NCBI GenBank assembly: GCA_025758045.1
Contig: CP107208.1
Location: forward strand, 2,542,001 to 2,606,000
Direction of reading: 5' to 3'
Source: Oscillospiraceae bacterium
Lineage (GTDB): Bacteria; Bacillota; Clostridia; Oscillospirales; Ruminococcaceae
DNA length: 64,000 bases
Made by a program: the position numbers and the translations under genes. Below, piece after piece: positions 1 through 8,555 of the stretch. Position 1 is the first letter of the stretch. Each line of letters opens with the position of its first letter. The notes under the pieces are model-generated. The model had not been told where the DNA came from and searched no databases. It worked only from the letters and a program-made list of their open reading frames with translations.

Positions 1-2
1 TG

Positions 3-1619
3 GCGCTGCTGTCCGCCGTCTATGCACTGCGCCCGGTTTCTGCTGCCTGGCGGGATGCCTACCTTACGCACCGCAAAAAGTACCGCCCCGTTGTCCTGCT
101 GGTAGCGGTCATATTGGGTGCGGCGGCGTTCTTTGCGCCGTTTGCCGACCGCTTCAACGCCGGTGTCTCCACCAGCTTTTACAACACGGCCGATTGGGAC
201 GGCGGCAGCCGCATCAACTTCACCTTACATATCGACGATTGGGCCAGCGATGCCGCCGCCCAGTACGGTGCCCTGGCCCACAGCCTGCTGAACGGCCGCC
301 TGGACCTGGAGCAAAACCCGCCCGCCGCCATGCAGGAGATGGCCAACCCCTACGACACTGCTGCCCGCCAGCAGGCTGCGCCGGACGCCCTGTGGGATGT
401 TGCCTACTATCAGGGCCGTTACTACGTCTATTTTGGCGTCATCCCGTGCCTGCTGTTCCAGCTGCCCTTTGAGGCATTGACCGGCGTGCGGGATCTGCCG
501 CCCAGCCTGCCGATGATCTTGCTTAGCTGGCTGTTCCTGCTGGCGGCGTTCGGCTGCATCAAACAGGCCGCCCGCCGCTGGTTCCCGGACATGAGCGCTG
601 CTGTCTACCTGCTGCTCTGCGCAGGCATCGGCACCGGCAGCCAAATTTACTATTTGCTGCTGCGCCCCTCTATCTATGAGTACGCTATCCTGTCCGGCGC
701 TGCCTTCGTCATGCTGGCGCTGTGGCAATGGCTGCTGGCCGCCAACCAGCCCGCCGAAAAGCACGGCTGCATCCTCTTTCATCTCGCGTTGGGCAGCTTG
801 TGCATGGCCTTCGTGGCTGGCTGTCGCCCTCAGATGGTGCTGTTTGCTGCCCTCTGCCTGCCCATCTTCTGGCAGCGCTACCTGCGGGAAAAGCGCCTGT
901 TCGCCAAGCAGGGCATCACCGAGGCCGTTGCCTTTGTGCTGCCCGTAGTGCTGGTCGCCATCGGACTGATGTGGTACAACGCCGCCCGGTTCGGTTCGCC
1001 TTTTGATTTTGGTGCTAACTACAATCTGACCAGCAACGATATGACCCGCCGCGGCTTCTCGGTGGGCCGCACTGCCCCCGCCGTGCTTACTTTCCTCTTC
1101 GGCATCCCCGGCGTGCAGGCGGTGTTCCCGTACCTGACCGCCACCAAAATGCAGACCAACTATATGGGCCTGACCATCACCGAGCTGTTCTACGGCGGCG
1201 CCTTTGCCTGCCTGCCTCTGCTGTGGGGGCTGGCCAGCCTGCCGCTTGCCCGCCGCCGTCTGGCTGCCAAGCGTGATCTGCGCACTTTTGTAGTTGTGGT
1301 ACTGGCTGCCATGTTGGTGCTGGCCGTGCTGGATTGCCAGATGGCCGGTATGCTCTACCGTTATCAATCCGATTGGCTTGGTCCGCTGCTGTTGGCCGCC
1401 GCGCTGGCCTGGGCATTGGCCGAGCAGGTACTGCAAGCCCACGCCGCTCAGTCCGGCATCGATGTATTGCAGCGTGCATTCTGCACCATCCTGCCGCTGG
1501 CTGTGCTGGCCGGTGCCTGCTACAGTTTCTGCGTCTACTTCACTGCCGAGCCCGGCCTGATTGGCCAGAACCCTGCCCTCTACCAAAACGTCAGCCGCCT
1601 AGTCCAGTTCTGGCTGTAA
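3..1619 (+). CDS. Polytopic membrane protein, partial at left edge
   Basis: The reading frame is open from the first bases of the window, so the true start lies outside and the 538 visible residues are the C-terminal part. It contains about nine or ten hydrophobic segments separated by short loops. One loop has an Arg-Phe-Gly-Ser-Pro-Phe-Asp-Phe-Gly stretch near visible residue 337, of a kind seen in membrane glycosyltransferases of the GT39/PMT-like superfamily. That family link is tentative. No soluble domain is visible. It ends 41 bases before the response regulator, which starts after a strong AAGGAG-type site. Treat it as an integral membrane protein, possibly a lipid-linked sugar transferase. 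Confidence 0.75.
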   Translation, partial: ALLSAVYALRPVSAAWRDAYLTHRKKYRPVVLLVAVILGAAAFFAPFADRFNAGVSTSFYNTADWDGGSRINFTLHIDDWASDAAAQYGALAHSLLNGRLDLEQNPPAAMQEMANPYDTAARQQAAPDALWDVAYYQGRYYVYFGVIPCLLFQLPFEALTGVRDLPPSLPMILLSWLFLLAAFGCIKQAARRWFPDMSAAVYLLLCAGIGTGSQIYYLLLRPSIYEYAILSGAAFVMLALWQWLLAANQPAEKHGCILFHLALGSLCMAFVAGCRPQMVLFAALCLPIFWQRYLREKRLFAKQGITEAVAFVLPVVLVAIGLMWYNAARFGSPFDFGANYNLTSNDMTRRGFSVGRTAPAVLTFLFGIPGVQAVFPYLTATKMQTNYMGLTITELFYGGAFACLPLLWGLASLPLARRRLAAKRDLRTFVVVVLAAMLVLAVLDCQMAGMLYRYQSDWLGPLLLAAALAWALAEQVLQAHAAQSGIDVLQRAFCTILPLAVLAGACYSFCVYFTAEPGLIGQNPALYQNVSRLVQFWL

Positions 1620-1660
1620 CCCCCGAAATAAAAAAGAAAGAAAAGAGAAGGAGCCATTCT

Positions 1661-2485
1661 ATGGCAGAAAAGAACCTCTACACCGTTATCGTAGCCGATG
1701 ACGAGGACGAGCTGCGGGAAGCCGTCTGCACAATGATCCCCTGGGAAGCCCTCGGTTTCCACCTGGTGGGCAGTGCCAGCAACGGCCTGGACGCCCTCGA
1801 ACTTGTCGAACAGCTGGAACCCGACCTGCTGCTCACCGACATCCGCATGCCCTTCATCACCGGCATTGAGCTGGCCCGCCAGGTCCGCGAGATCCGCCCC
1901 GCCATGCACATTGCCTTTTTAAGCGGCTACGATGATTTCGAGTACGCCAAGCAGGCCATCCAGTACAACATCATCAGCTACATGCTCAAACCTCTCACCA
2001 TGGACGGCCTGGCCGCCGAGCTGAAATCCATCCATGAGCGCATCGACCACCAGTATGCTAGCCTGCGCCGCAGCGGCATCGTGCAGGAGGACCGCTCGTC
2101 CTTCCTGATCCCGCTGGTGCTGGAACACTGCGATAATACCTCCGACGCCGTCGAAGCCGCCCTGCGCACCTCGGCTGCCGCCTGCGGCCTGCTGCGCGGC
2201 ACCGATGACCGCAGCCAGCTGGTGGTGTTGACCGCCCAACCTGACGACAATAGCGAGAACGCTGCCGGTTTCGTCCGGATGGTGGACCAGCTGGCCAACA
2301 AATATCTGCGCCACTATGCGTTTTTCTGCAACGACCATGTGGTGGCTGTGCTGTTCGGAAACCCTTCGGATTTCGACGAGTACCTGCACATTCTGGCCGA
2401 CGAGATCTGCCAGCTGACCGAGCGTGCCCTGGGCAGCATTGCGTCGTCGGTGTCAGCCGCGCCGCTGCCCGCTTCTGCGAGCTGA
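1661..2485 (+). CDS. YesN-like response regulator, N-terminal fragment of a frameshifted gene
   Basis: The frame starts at an ATG 4-5 bases after a GGAG site and encodes a typical receiver domain: acidic pocket D13/D14, phosphoacceptor D60 in LLTDIRMP, and a Lys-Pro-Leu near residue 113. A linker of about 130 residues follows, of the YesN type. The frame then stops at 2485, before any DNA-binding domain. The missing AraC-type helix-turn-helix lies directly downstream in the -1 frame (see 2506-2910). A one-base loss near 2440 best explains this. With the kinase that follows, the intact protein would be the regulator of a YesM/YesN sugar-responsive system. The last ~14 residues of this fragment are probably out-of-frame nonsense. 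Confidence 0.8.
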   Translation: MAEKNLYTVIVADDEDELREAVCTMIPWEALGFHLVGSASNGLDALELVEQLEPDLLLTDIRMPFITGIELARQVREIRPAMHIAFLSGYDDFEYAKQAIQYNIISYMLKPLTMDGLAAELKSIHERIDHQYASLRRSGIVQEDRSSFLIPLVLEHCDNTSDAVEAALRTSAAACGLLRGTDDRSQLVVLTAQPDDNSENAAGFVRMVDQLANKYLRHYAFFCNDHVVAVLFGNPSDFDEYLHILADEICQLTERALGSIASSVSAAPLPASAS

Positions 2486-2505
2486 ACGCCGGATACCGCC
2501 AGTCC

Positions 2506-2910
2506 ATGGAGGCCCTGGCCGCCGCAAAAGAGACCGAGGGCGGCGTCAGTTTCACCCCCGATGTGCGCAAGGGCGGCAGCCTGTGTGAGCGCGCACTGGA
2601 GATCATCGAGCAGCATTACTCTGACGAGGACCTCTCGCTGGCATCCTTAAGCGCCATGCTGGACGTCAGCCCCAACCACCTGAGCGCCTGCATCAAGAAA
2701 ACGGCAGGGGAGACCTTCATCAACATTCTGGTGCGCCGCCGCATGGAGACCGCCCAGCAATTGCTGCTGACCACCGACCTGCAGATTCAGGAGATCGCCC
2801 GCCGCTGCGGCTACAGCGACCAGCACTATTTCAGTTATTGCTTTAAAAAGTACAGCGGCACCTCGCCGGGTGCCCTGCGCCGCAGCCATACCGCAGGAGC
2901 CCAGGCATGA
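2506..2910 (+). CDS. AraC-type DNA-binding domain, C-terminal fragment of the frameshifted YesN-like regulator
   Basis: The 134-residue frame carries two helix-turn-helix motifs of the AraC/XylS family: the first around LSAMLDVSPNHLSACIKK, the second ending in IARRCGYSDQHYFSYCFKK. A Ser-Pro-Gly-Ala-Leu-Arg tail follows, as at the end of YesN proteins. The frame is open upstream from about 2443, where it reads VVGVSRAAARFCELNAGYR. This is what YesN proteins have between linker and HTH, so the ATG at 2506 is probably not a native start. No ribosome binding site precedes it. It overlaps the kinase gene by four bases (ATGA), the normal coupling for an intact regulator-kinase pair. It could still act as a free DNA-binding domain if expressed. 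Confidence 0.75.
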   Translation: MEALAAAKETEGGVSFTPDVRKGGSLCERALEIIEQHYSDEDLSLASLSAMLDVSPNHLSACIKKTAGETFINILVRRRMETAQQLLLTTDLQIQEIARRCGYSDQHYFSYCFKKYSGTSPGALRRSHTAGAQA

Positions 2911-4628
2911 AGCCCCGCCACGCACCGCGCACCGCCCCGCTGATAGCCTCCCTGGTGGTGGCCATCGCAGCAGTTACGCTGATTTTATCTACCGCCACAT
3001 TTTTGCGCAGCTACCGTCAGGCTATCGTGGAGGGGGCCCGCACCAGCAGTTCTCAGGCGGTCAGCCAGGTGGTGGGGTCTGTCGGCAATTATGTCGATAA
3101 TATCGATGAGATCATGGATCTTGTCATGGACTCCATGAACCAATCGCCGGAGGAGCGCAATGCTTTGCTGGATGCACTGCAGACCACCCGCAGCGAGGTG
3201 ATTGCTATAACCACCTATGATGCCGACGGCGTTTTGCAGGACTGCTGGGCCAAGGACCACACCCCACGCCAGAACATCCTGCGCAACAGTTCCTTCGACC
3301 TGGTTACGGCTAAGCGCCGCGGCCGCGGTTACGTCAGCATCCCCCATGTCGAGACTATTTTCGAGGGCTACTACCCCTGGGTCGTCAGCGTCGTGCACCG
3401 CATGCCGGAGAATTCGCCACGGCAATGGATTTCGATGGACATCCGCTTCTCGGCCCTGGCCGCCACCATCAATAACGTGGGCATCGGCCAGCACGGCTAC
3501 TGCTATTTGATGGACGAACGCGGCAACATGGTCTACCACCCCCAGCAACAGCTGCTCTACGCAGGGCTGAAAAAGGAGGAGGCCGGACGGCTGGCATGTC
3601 TGGGTGACGGCACCTATGTGGAGGATACCGTCATCTACACCACGCAGAAAGTCCCCAACAGCACATGGCGCGTGGTCGGTGTCAGCTACATTGACGAGAC
3701 CGTCAACGAAAGCTTCTGGCAGATGACCCGTGTCGTCCTCCTCGCCTCCGCGCTGATTTTGGTGGCCGCCTTCGTGGTCGCCTATGTGCTGTCCCGCAGC
3801 CTCAGCCGCCCCCTGCAGCAACTGGAAAATGCCATGGAAGCCTTCGAGCAGAACGCCGACGGCTTTGTGTTCAATGCTATCACCGGCACCCGCGAGGTCG
3901 AGGAGCTGTCCGATTCGTTCCACCACATGGTGGGCCGCATCCAGCGGTTGATGACCGCCGTGCGCGAGGAGGAAGTCGCCCTGCGCAAAACCGAGCTGAA
4001 AGCCCTGCAGGCGCAGATCAACCCGCATTTTCTCTACAACACGCTGGACTCCATCGCCTGGATGTGTGAGCGCGGCAAAAACGCTGACGCCGTCCAGATG
4101 GTGCATGCTCTGGCGCGGCTGTTCCGCATCAGCATCAGCCGCGGACACGAGCTGATCCCAATTGAGAAAGAGTTGCAGCACGCCGAGGCCTACCTGCAAA
4201 TTCAAAAATACCGCTACAAAAACCAGTTTACCTACCATTTCACAGTGGATGAAAGCTGCACGCAGTACCTCTGCAACAAGATCACCCTGCAGCCCATCAT
4301 CGAAAACGCCATCGTTCATGGTCTGGACCTGATGGTCGAGGACGGCCACATTGAGATCTCCGTCTGCCCTGACGGCGGCGATGTGCTGCTGAAAGTCAGC
4401 GATGACGGCATCGGCATGGCACCGGAGCAGGTAGCCGCACTGCTGCAAAACGAACCCAGCGACCGCACCGGCATCGGCATCAAAAACGTCAACGACCGTC
4501 TGCGCATCTATTTTGGCCCCGGCTACGGGCTTTCCATCGACAGTGTGCCCGACGAGGGTACCACCGTCACCATCCGCATGCCGCAGGTCCCAGCCGACCG
4601 GGAGGGCGATTATGATAAAACACGTTAA
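2907..4628 (+). CDS. YesM-like sensor histidine kinase
   Basis: This 573-residue membrane kinase has a transmembrane segment near residues 12-31, an extracellular sensor region of about 240 residues (dCache-like), and a second transmembrane segment near 272-295. A HAMP linker follows, then the LytS/YesM-type phosphorylation motif QINPHFLYNTLDSI with H374, and a GHKL ATPase domain with an N box (PIIENAIVHGL) and G box (DDGIGM). It starts within the stop codon of the regulator upstream. Its last bases overlap the sugar-binding lipoprotein gene, indicating tight translational coupling of regulator, kinase and binding protein. The likely role is sensing extracellular sugar and controlling the mgl genes; the ligand is inferred from context. 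Confidence 0.9.
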   Translation: MKPRHAPRTAPLIASLVVAIAAVTLILSTATFLRSYRQAIVEGARTSSSQAVSQVVGSVGNYVDNIDEIMDLVMDSMNQSPEERNALLDALQTTRSEVIAITTYDADGVLQDCWAKDHTPRQNILRNSSFDLVTAKRRGRGYVSIPHVETIFEGYYPWVVSVVHRMPENSPRQWISMDIRFSALAATINNVGIGQHGYCYLMDERGNMVYHPQQQLLYAGLKKEEAGRLACLGDGTYVEDTVIYTTQKVPNSTWRVVGVSYIDETVNESFWQMTRVVLLASALILVAAFVVAYVLSRSLSRPLQQLENAMEAFEQNADGFVFNAITGTREVEELSDSFHHMVGRIQRLMTAVREEEVALRKTELKALQAQINPHFLYNTLDSIAWMCERGKNADAVQMVHALARLFRISISRGHELIPIEKELQHAEAYLQIQKYRYKNQFTYHFTVDESCTQYLCNKITLQPIIENAIVHGLDLMVEDGHIEISVCPDGGDVLLKVSDDGIGMAPEQVAALLQNEPSDRTGIGIKNVNDRLRIYFGPGYGLSIDSVPDEGTTVTIRMPQVPADREGDYDKTR

Positions 4629-5583
4629 AACGCTTGCCGCCTGTCTGTCGGCCTTGCTTCTGGCAGGCTGTGCGGCTTCGCCCACCCCCGCGCCCACCAC
4701 GACCCGCTACCATGTCGCCATGATTGCCAAATCCACCAGCACCGAGTTCTGGAGTGCGGTCTTTGCCGGGGCCGAGGCCGCCGCCACTGAGTACAACATG
4801 GATCTGACCATCACCGGCTCCGAGAGTGAGGAGGACTATTCCTCCCAGAACGACCTGATTGAAAAGGCCGTCGAGGAGGGTGCCCAGGCCATCATCTTCT
4901 CGGCGTCAGACTACCAGAAGAATGCCGCCGCCATCGATGCCGCCGCCGACAAAGGCGTGTGCATCGTCGTGGTGGATTCGGCGGTCAACTCCAGCAATGT
5001 TTCTGCCTATGTCGGTGCCGATAACTACGGTGCCGGGCAGATGGCCGCCAAGTCAGCGCTGGAAAACGTCGAAGGTCCGCTGCACGTCGGCCTGGTCAAC
5101 TACAATGTCAACAGTCCCAACGCGCAGGAACGCGAAAAAGGCGTCGTTGATACCCTTGCAGACAGCGGCCGTGCCGAGGTTGCCGCCACCGTCTACAGCG
5201 TGGCCACCCCGGAAAATGCCCGCGCCGAGACGCTGACCATGCTGGCCCGCCACCCTGAGATCAACGTGCTGATTTCATTTAACGAAGCCGTCAGTGTCGG
5301 TGCCGCGCAGGCTGTCTCTGACCTTGGCCGTGCCGAGGACCTCTGGATGGTTGCATTCGACTCCAACATCAAAACGGTCGATGCCCTGCACACCGGCGCG
5401 GTAGATGCCATGGTCGTGCAGAACACCTACGACATGGGCTATTTCAGCGTCGAGAGTGCCTACAAGCTGTTGGCCGGGCAGGGGAACGATGTTGCCCGCG
5501 AGACCCAAACCACCACCCGCATCATTGACCGCAGTAACATTTTCGCCCTCGACGGCCAAAAAGCCGTTTTCCCGTTTGAATAA
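4612..5583 (+). CDS. Sugar-binding lipoprotein of the ribose/galactose type, linked to the kinase
   Basis: The chosen ATG follows a GGGAGG site and gives a clean lipoprotein signal with lipobox LLAGC; an earlier in-frame start would lack a signal. The 323-residue product is a periplasmic-binding-protein fold of the Peripla_BP_4 class: HVAMIAKSTSTEFW at the first strand, then two lobes ending with a hinge near DRSNIFAL. Its start lies inside the end of the kinase gene, whereas the transporter's own binding protein is separate downstream. I infer that it presents sugar to the kinase's outer domain, as known for some Gram-positive YesM systems, rather than serving transport. A strong terminator follows, separating it from mglB. 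Confidence 0.82.
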   Translation: MIKHVKTLAACLSALLLAGCAASPTPAPTTTRYHVAMIAKSTSTEFWSAVFAGAEAAATEYNMDLTITGSESEEDYSSQNDLIEKAVEEGAQAIIFSASDYQKNAAAIDAAADKGVCIVVVDSAVNSSNVSAYVGADNYGAGQMAAKSALENVEGPLHVGLVNYNVNSPNAQEREKGVVDTLADSGRAEVAATVYSVATPENARAETLTMLARHPEINVLISFNEAVSVGAAQAVSDLGRAEDLWMVAFDSNIKTVDALHTGAVDAMVVQNTYDMGYFSVESAYKLLAGQGNDVARETQTTTRIIDRSNIFALDGQKAVFPFE

Positions 5584-5600
5584 CCGTATAAATTCATCCT

Positions 5601-5628
5601 ATCCCGCAGGTTTCTGCGGGATATTTTT
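5601..5628 (+). terminator. Intrinsic terminator after the signalling genes
   Basis: A perfect 9-bp stem (ATCCCGCAG / CTGCGGGAT, 4-base loop) is followed by a run of six T. It separates the regulator-kinase-lipoprotein unit from mglB. Confidence 0.85.
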
Positions 5629-5670
5629 TCTTCAATTTTATTACAGCAATAACTTTTTCGTCACTTTTGC

Positions 5671-5685
5671 TGTGCATTCTGCACA
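5671..5685. promoter_or_regulatory. Inverted repeat upstream of mglB, possible operator
   Basis: TGTGCA-TTC-TGCACA is a perfect 6-3-6 inverted repeat in the 281-bp gap before mglB. Further similar bases (TTTTGC / AAAACA) flank it. It has no T run, so it is not a terminator. It may bind a regulator or mark the promoter region. The best nearby -10 candidate (CATAAT at 5786-5791) has no well-spaced -35, so I do not call an mglB promoter. Confidence 0.35.
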
Positions 5686-5864
5686 AAACATATTGTCCGT
5701 AAATGTAGAAACCGTCCAATAGGGTGAAAAAATTACATCTTTATCGGTGAAATTTCTCCTTGTTTTTTCATCTTCTATCAGGTAACATAATAACTGTCAA
5801 CAGGGTCTGCCTCCTCTACAGGCAACCCACAAAAATCCACTGCAAAAAGAAGGAGAAAACAATT

Positions 5865-6923
5865 ATGAAAAAGTTACTCGCACTCGCTGTTGCAGGCACT
5901 ATGGCCGTTTCTCTGGCCGCTTGCGGTTCTTCCGCGTCCAGCGCTCCCGCTTCTTCCGAAGCTACCTCTGAGGCTGCTACCTCCGCTGCCGAGAGCGCAG
6001 CTGAGAGCGTTACCGAGACCACTCAGGGCGGCAAGGTTGGCGTCTGCATCTACAAGTTCGATGATGCTTTCATGACCACCTACCGTAATGCTCTGCAGGA
6101 AATCCTCGAGGGCAAGGGCTACGAGGTCACCATCGTTGACGGCAACAACGACCAGGCTAAGCAGAACGAGCAGATCAACACCTTCATCACGCAGGGTGTC
6201 GATGCACTGATCATCAACCCCGTTATGACTTCTGCTGCTGACCAGATCATCTCCACCGTTAAGGATGCCGATGTTCCCACCGTCCTGATCAACCGTGAGC
6301 CCACCGCCGATCAGATGTCCGCTTACGACAAGCTGGTCTACGTTGGCTGCGACGCCGCTCAGTCCGGCACCTTCCAGGGCGAGCTGATCCTCGACACCGA
6401 GAACAAGGGCGACATCAACGGCGACGGCAAGGTTTCCTACATCATGATCCAGGGTGACCCCGAGAACATCGACGCCCAGCTGCGTACTGAGTACTCCGTC
6501 AAGGCTCTGACCGATGCCGGTGTCGAAGTTGAACAGCTCGACCTGCAGCGCGGTGACTGGGACCGTAACAAGGGCCAGGAAATCTGCCAGAACGACCTCG
6601 CTAAGTACGGCGACCAGATCGAGGTTGTCTTCTGCAACAACGACGACATGGCTATCGGCGCTCTGCAGGCTATTCAGGCTGCCGGCCGTACCGTCAACAA
6701 GGACATCTACCTCGTTGGTGTCGACGCTCTGGACGCTGCCAAGAACGAAGTTGCTAACGGCAACATGACCGGCACTGTTCTGAACGATGCTAAGGGCCAG
6801 GCTACCCAGGCTGTTGAGTGCATGGAAGAGTTGCTGGGCGGCAAGACCTACGCTGCTGGTGAGCAGAGTGTCTACGTTGACTACGTCAAGGTCACTCCTG
6901 ACAACGTTAAGGACTTCCAGTAA
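5865..6923 (+). CDS. mglB: Galactose/methyl-galactoside ABC transporter substrate-binding lipoprotein
   Basis: The 352-residue protein begins with a lipoprotein signal (lipobox LAAC) and a Ser/Ala/Glu-rich linker of about 30 residues, then the binding fold starting VGVCIYKFDDAFMTTYRNAL. Asp-Gly-Asn-Asn-Asp-Gln and a Gly-Asp-x-x-Asn-Ile-Asp-Ala segment match glucose/galactose-binding proteins. DINGDGKVSY resembles the calcium-binding loop of MglB. The ATG was chosen for its AAGGAG site and signal peptide. It captures hexose outside the cell for the MglA/MglC importer encoded downstream. A hairpin after the gene probably raises its transcript above that of mglAC. Confidence 0.9.
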   Translation: MKKLLALAVAGTMAVSLAACGSSASSAPASSEATSEAATSAAESAAESVTETTQGGKVGVCIYKFDDAFMTTYRNALQEILEGKGYEVTIVDGNNDQAKQNEQINTFITQGVDALIINPVMTSAADQIISTVKDADVPTVLINREPTADQMSAYDKLVYVGCDAAQSGTFQGELILDTENKGDINGDGKVSYIMIQGDPENIDAQLRTEYSVKALTDAGVEVEQLDLQRGDWDRNKGQEICQNDLAKYGDQIEVVFCNNDDMAIGALQAIQAAGRTVNKDIYLVGVDALDAAKNEVANGNMTGTVLNDAKGQATQAVECMEELLGGKTYAAGEQSVYVDYVKVTPDNVKDFQ

Positions 6924-6947
6924 TCAGCTTACTTAAAACCGAAATCC

Positions 6948-6983
6948 GGGGTGCGTGTGCACAGGCGCACGCACTCCTTTTTT
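6948..6983 (+). terminator. Intercistronic hairpin and T run between mglB and mglA
   Basis: A 12-13-bp stem (GTGCGTGTGC / GCGCACGCAC core with one G-T pair, ACAG loop) is followed by TTTTTT. It lies in a 108-bp gap inside an otherwise continuous operon, which suggests partial termination giving excess binding protein. Confidence 0.8.
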
Positions 6984-7031
6984 ATCAGAAAATGGTTACA
7001 AAAGATTTAAAGGTTAAAGGGGGCCAGCGAA

Positions 7032-8540
7032 TTGTCAGAGTACCGCTTGGAGATGTGTGATGTCGTCAAGACGTTCCCCGGCGTCAAGGCACTGAATCAC
7101 GCACAGCTGAAATTGAAACCCGGCACCGTCCATGCACTGATGGGCGAGAACGGCGCGGGCAAGTCCACCTTGATGAAGTGTATGTTCGGTATCTACCACA
7201 TGGACGAAGGCAAGGTTATTTATGAGGGGCAGGAGGTTCAGATCAAGGGACCTCTGGATGCACTGAATCGCGGCATTGCGATGGTGCACCAGGAATTGCA
7301 GCCCATCCCGGAGCGTTCCATCGGCGAGAATATCTACGTCGGGCGCTACCCAACCAAGAAATACGGACCCGTCACCGTCATCGACCACGACAAGATGTAT
7401 GAGGATGCGGCCAAGGTCCTGAAGGAAGTCCATCTGAATTATGATCCGCACGCAAAGCTCGGAACCTTGAGTGTTTCCCAGATGCAGCTGGTTGAGATCG
7501 CCAAGGCGGTCTCCGCAGACTGCAAGGTACTGATCCTCGACGAGCCGACCTCCTCGCTGACGGCGGCCGAGGTCGAGGCGTTGTTCACCATCGTGGACGA
7601 GCTGCGCGCCAAGGGCGTTTCCATCGTCTACATCAGCCACAAGATGGACGAAATTCTTCGCATCAGCGATGAAGTCACCATCATGCGTGACGGCCAGTAC
7701 ATCGGTACTTGGGAGGCCAAGGAACTGACCACCGATATGATCATCACCAAGATGGTCGGACGTGAGCTGTCGAACCTCTACCCGCCGCGCTCGAATACGC
7801 CCGGTGAGGTCGTGTTTGAGGTCAAGGACTTCACGTCCATCAACCCCAAGAGCTTCCGTCACGTCAACTTCAACGTCCGCAAGGGCGAGATCCTCGGCGT
7901 TGCGGGTCTGGTCGGTGCCCAGCGCACCGAGCTGATGGAGGGTCTGTTCGGTCTGCGCTGCCACACGTCGGGCACCATCACCTATAAGGGCAAGGAACTG
8001 ACCATCAACCAGCCGCAGGACGCCATCAAAAACGGTATCGCCATGCTGACAGAGGACCGCCGCGCCACCGGTATTCTGGGTGTGCTTTCCATTGCGGATA
8101 ACGTCTCCATTGCATCGCTGAACAAGTATCTGATCGGCGGCATCATGCTGGACGACAACAAAATCGAAAAGCTCGTGCAAGATAATGTCGCCAAGCTGTC
8201 TATCAAGACGCCGTCCTCCAAAACGCAGATTCAATCGCTGTCCGGCGGTAACCAGCAGAAGGTGCTGATTGCCCGCTGGCTGGCCAACGACCCCGATGTT
8301 TTCATCATGGACGAGCCGACCCGCGGCATCGACGTCGGTGCAAAGTATGAAATTTACTGCATCATCGCCGAGATGGCCAAACAGGGCAAGAGCATCATCA
8401 TGATCTCCTCGGAAATGAGCGAGCTGATCGGCATGTCTGACCGCATCATGGTCATGTGCGATGGCCGCTGCACCGGCTTTATCGATGGTGATAAGGCAAA
8501 TCAGGAGAACATCATGACGCTGGCTACCCAGTTTGAATAA
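7032..8540 (+). CDS. mglA: Galactose/methyl-galactoside ABC transporter ATPase
   Basis: The 502-residue protein has two ABC ATPase domains, the arrangement of monosaccharide importers (MglA/RbsA family). The first has Walker A GENGAGKST, signature LSVSQMQ and Walker B LILDEPTSSL. The second lacks a canonical Walker A (GLVGAQRTEL), as is normal in this family, but has LSGGNQQK and FIMDEPTRGID. The start is a TTG 9-10 bases after a GGGGG site; it places MSEYRLEMCDVVKTFPGVKAL at the N-terminus, as in relatives. It energises sugar import through MglC. Confidence 0.93.
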   Translation: MSEYRLEMCDVVKTFPGVKALNHAQLKLKPGTVHALMGENGAGKSTLMKCMFGIYHMDEGKVIYEGQEVQIKGPLDALNRGIAMVHQELQPIPERSIGENIYVGRYPTKKYGPVTVIDHDKMYEDAAKVLKEVHLNYDPHAKLGTLSVSQMQLVEIAKAVSADCKVLILDEPTSSLTAAEVEALFTIVDELRAKGVSIVYISHKMDEILRISDEVTIMRDGQYIGTWEAKELTTDMIITKMVGRELSNLYPPRSNTPGEVVFEVKDFTSINPKSFRHVNFNVRKGEILGVAGLVGAQRTELMEGLFGLRCHTSGTITYKGKELTINQPQDAIKNGIAMLTEDRRATGILGVLSIADNVSIASLNKYLIGGIMLDDNKIEKLVQDNVAKLSIKTPSSKTQIQSLSGGNQQKVLIARWLANDPDVFIMDEPTRGIDVGAKYEIYCIIAEMAKQGKSIIMISSEMSELIGMSDRIMVMCDGRCTGFIDGDKANQENIMTLATQFE

Positions 8541-8555
8541 GGAGGAGATCCGAAA

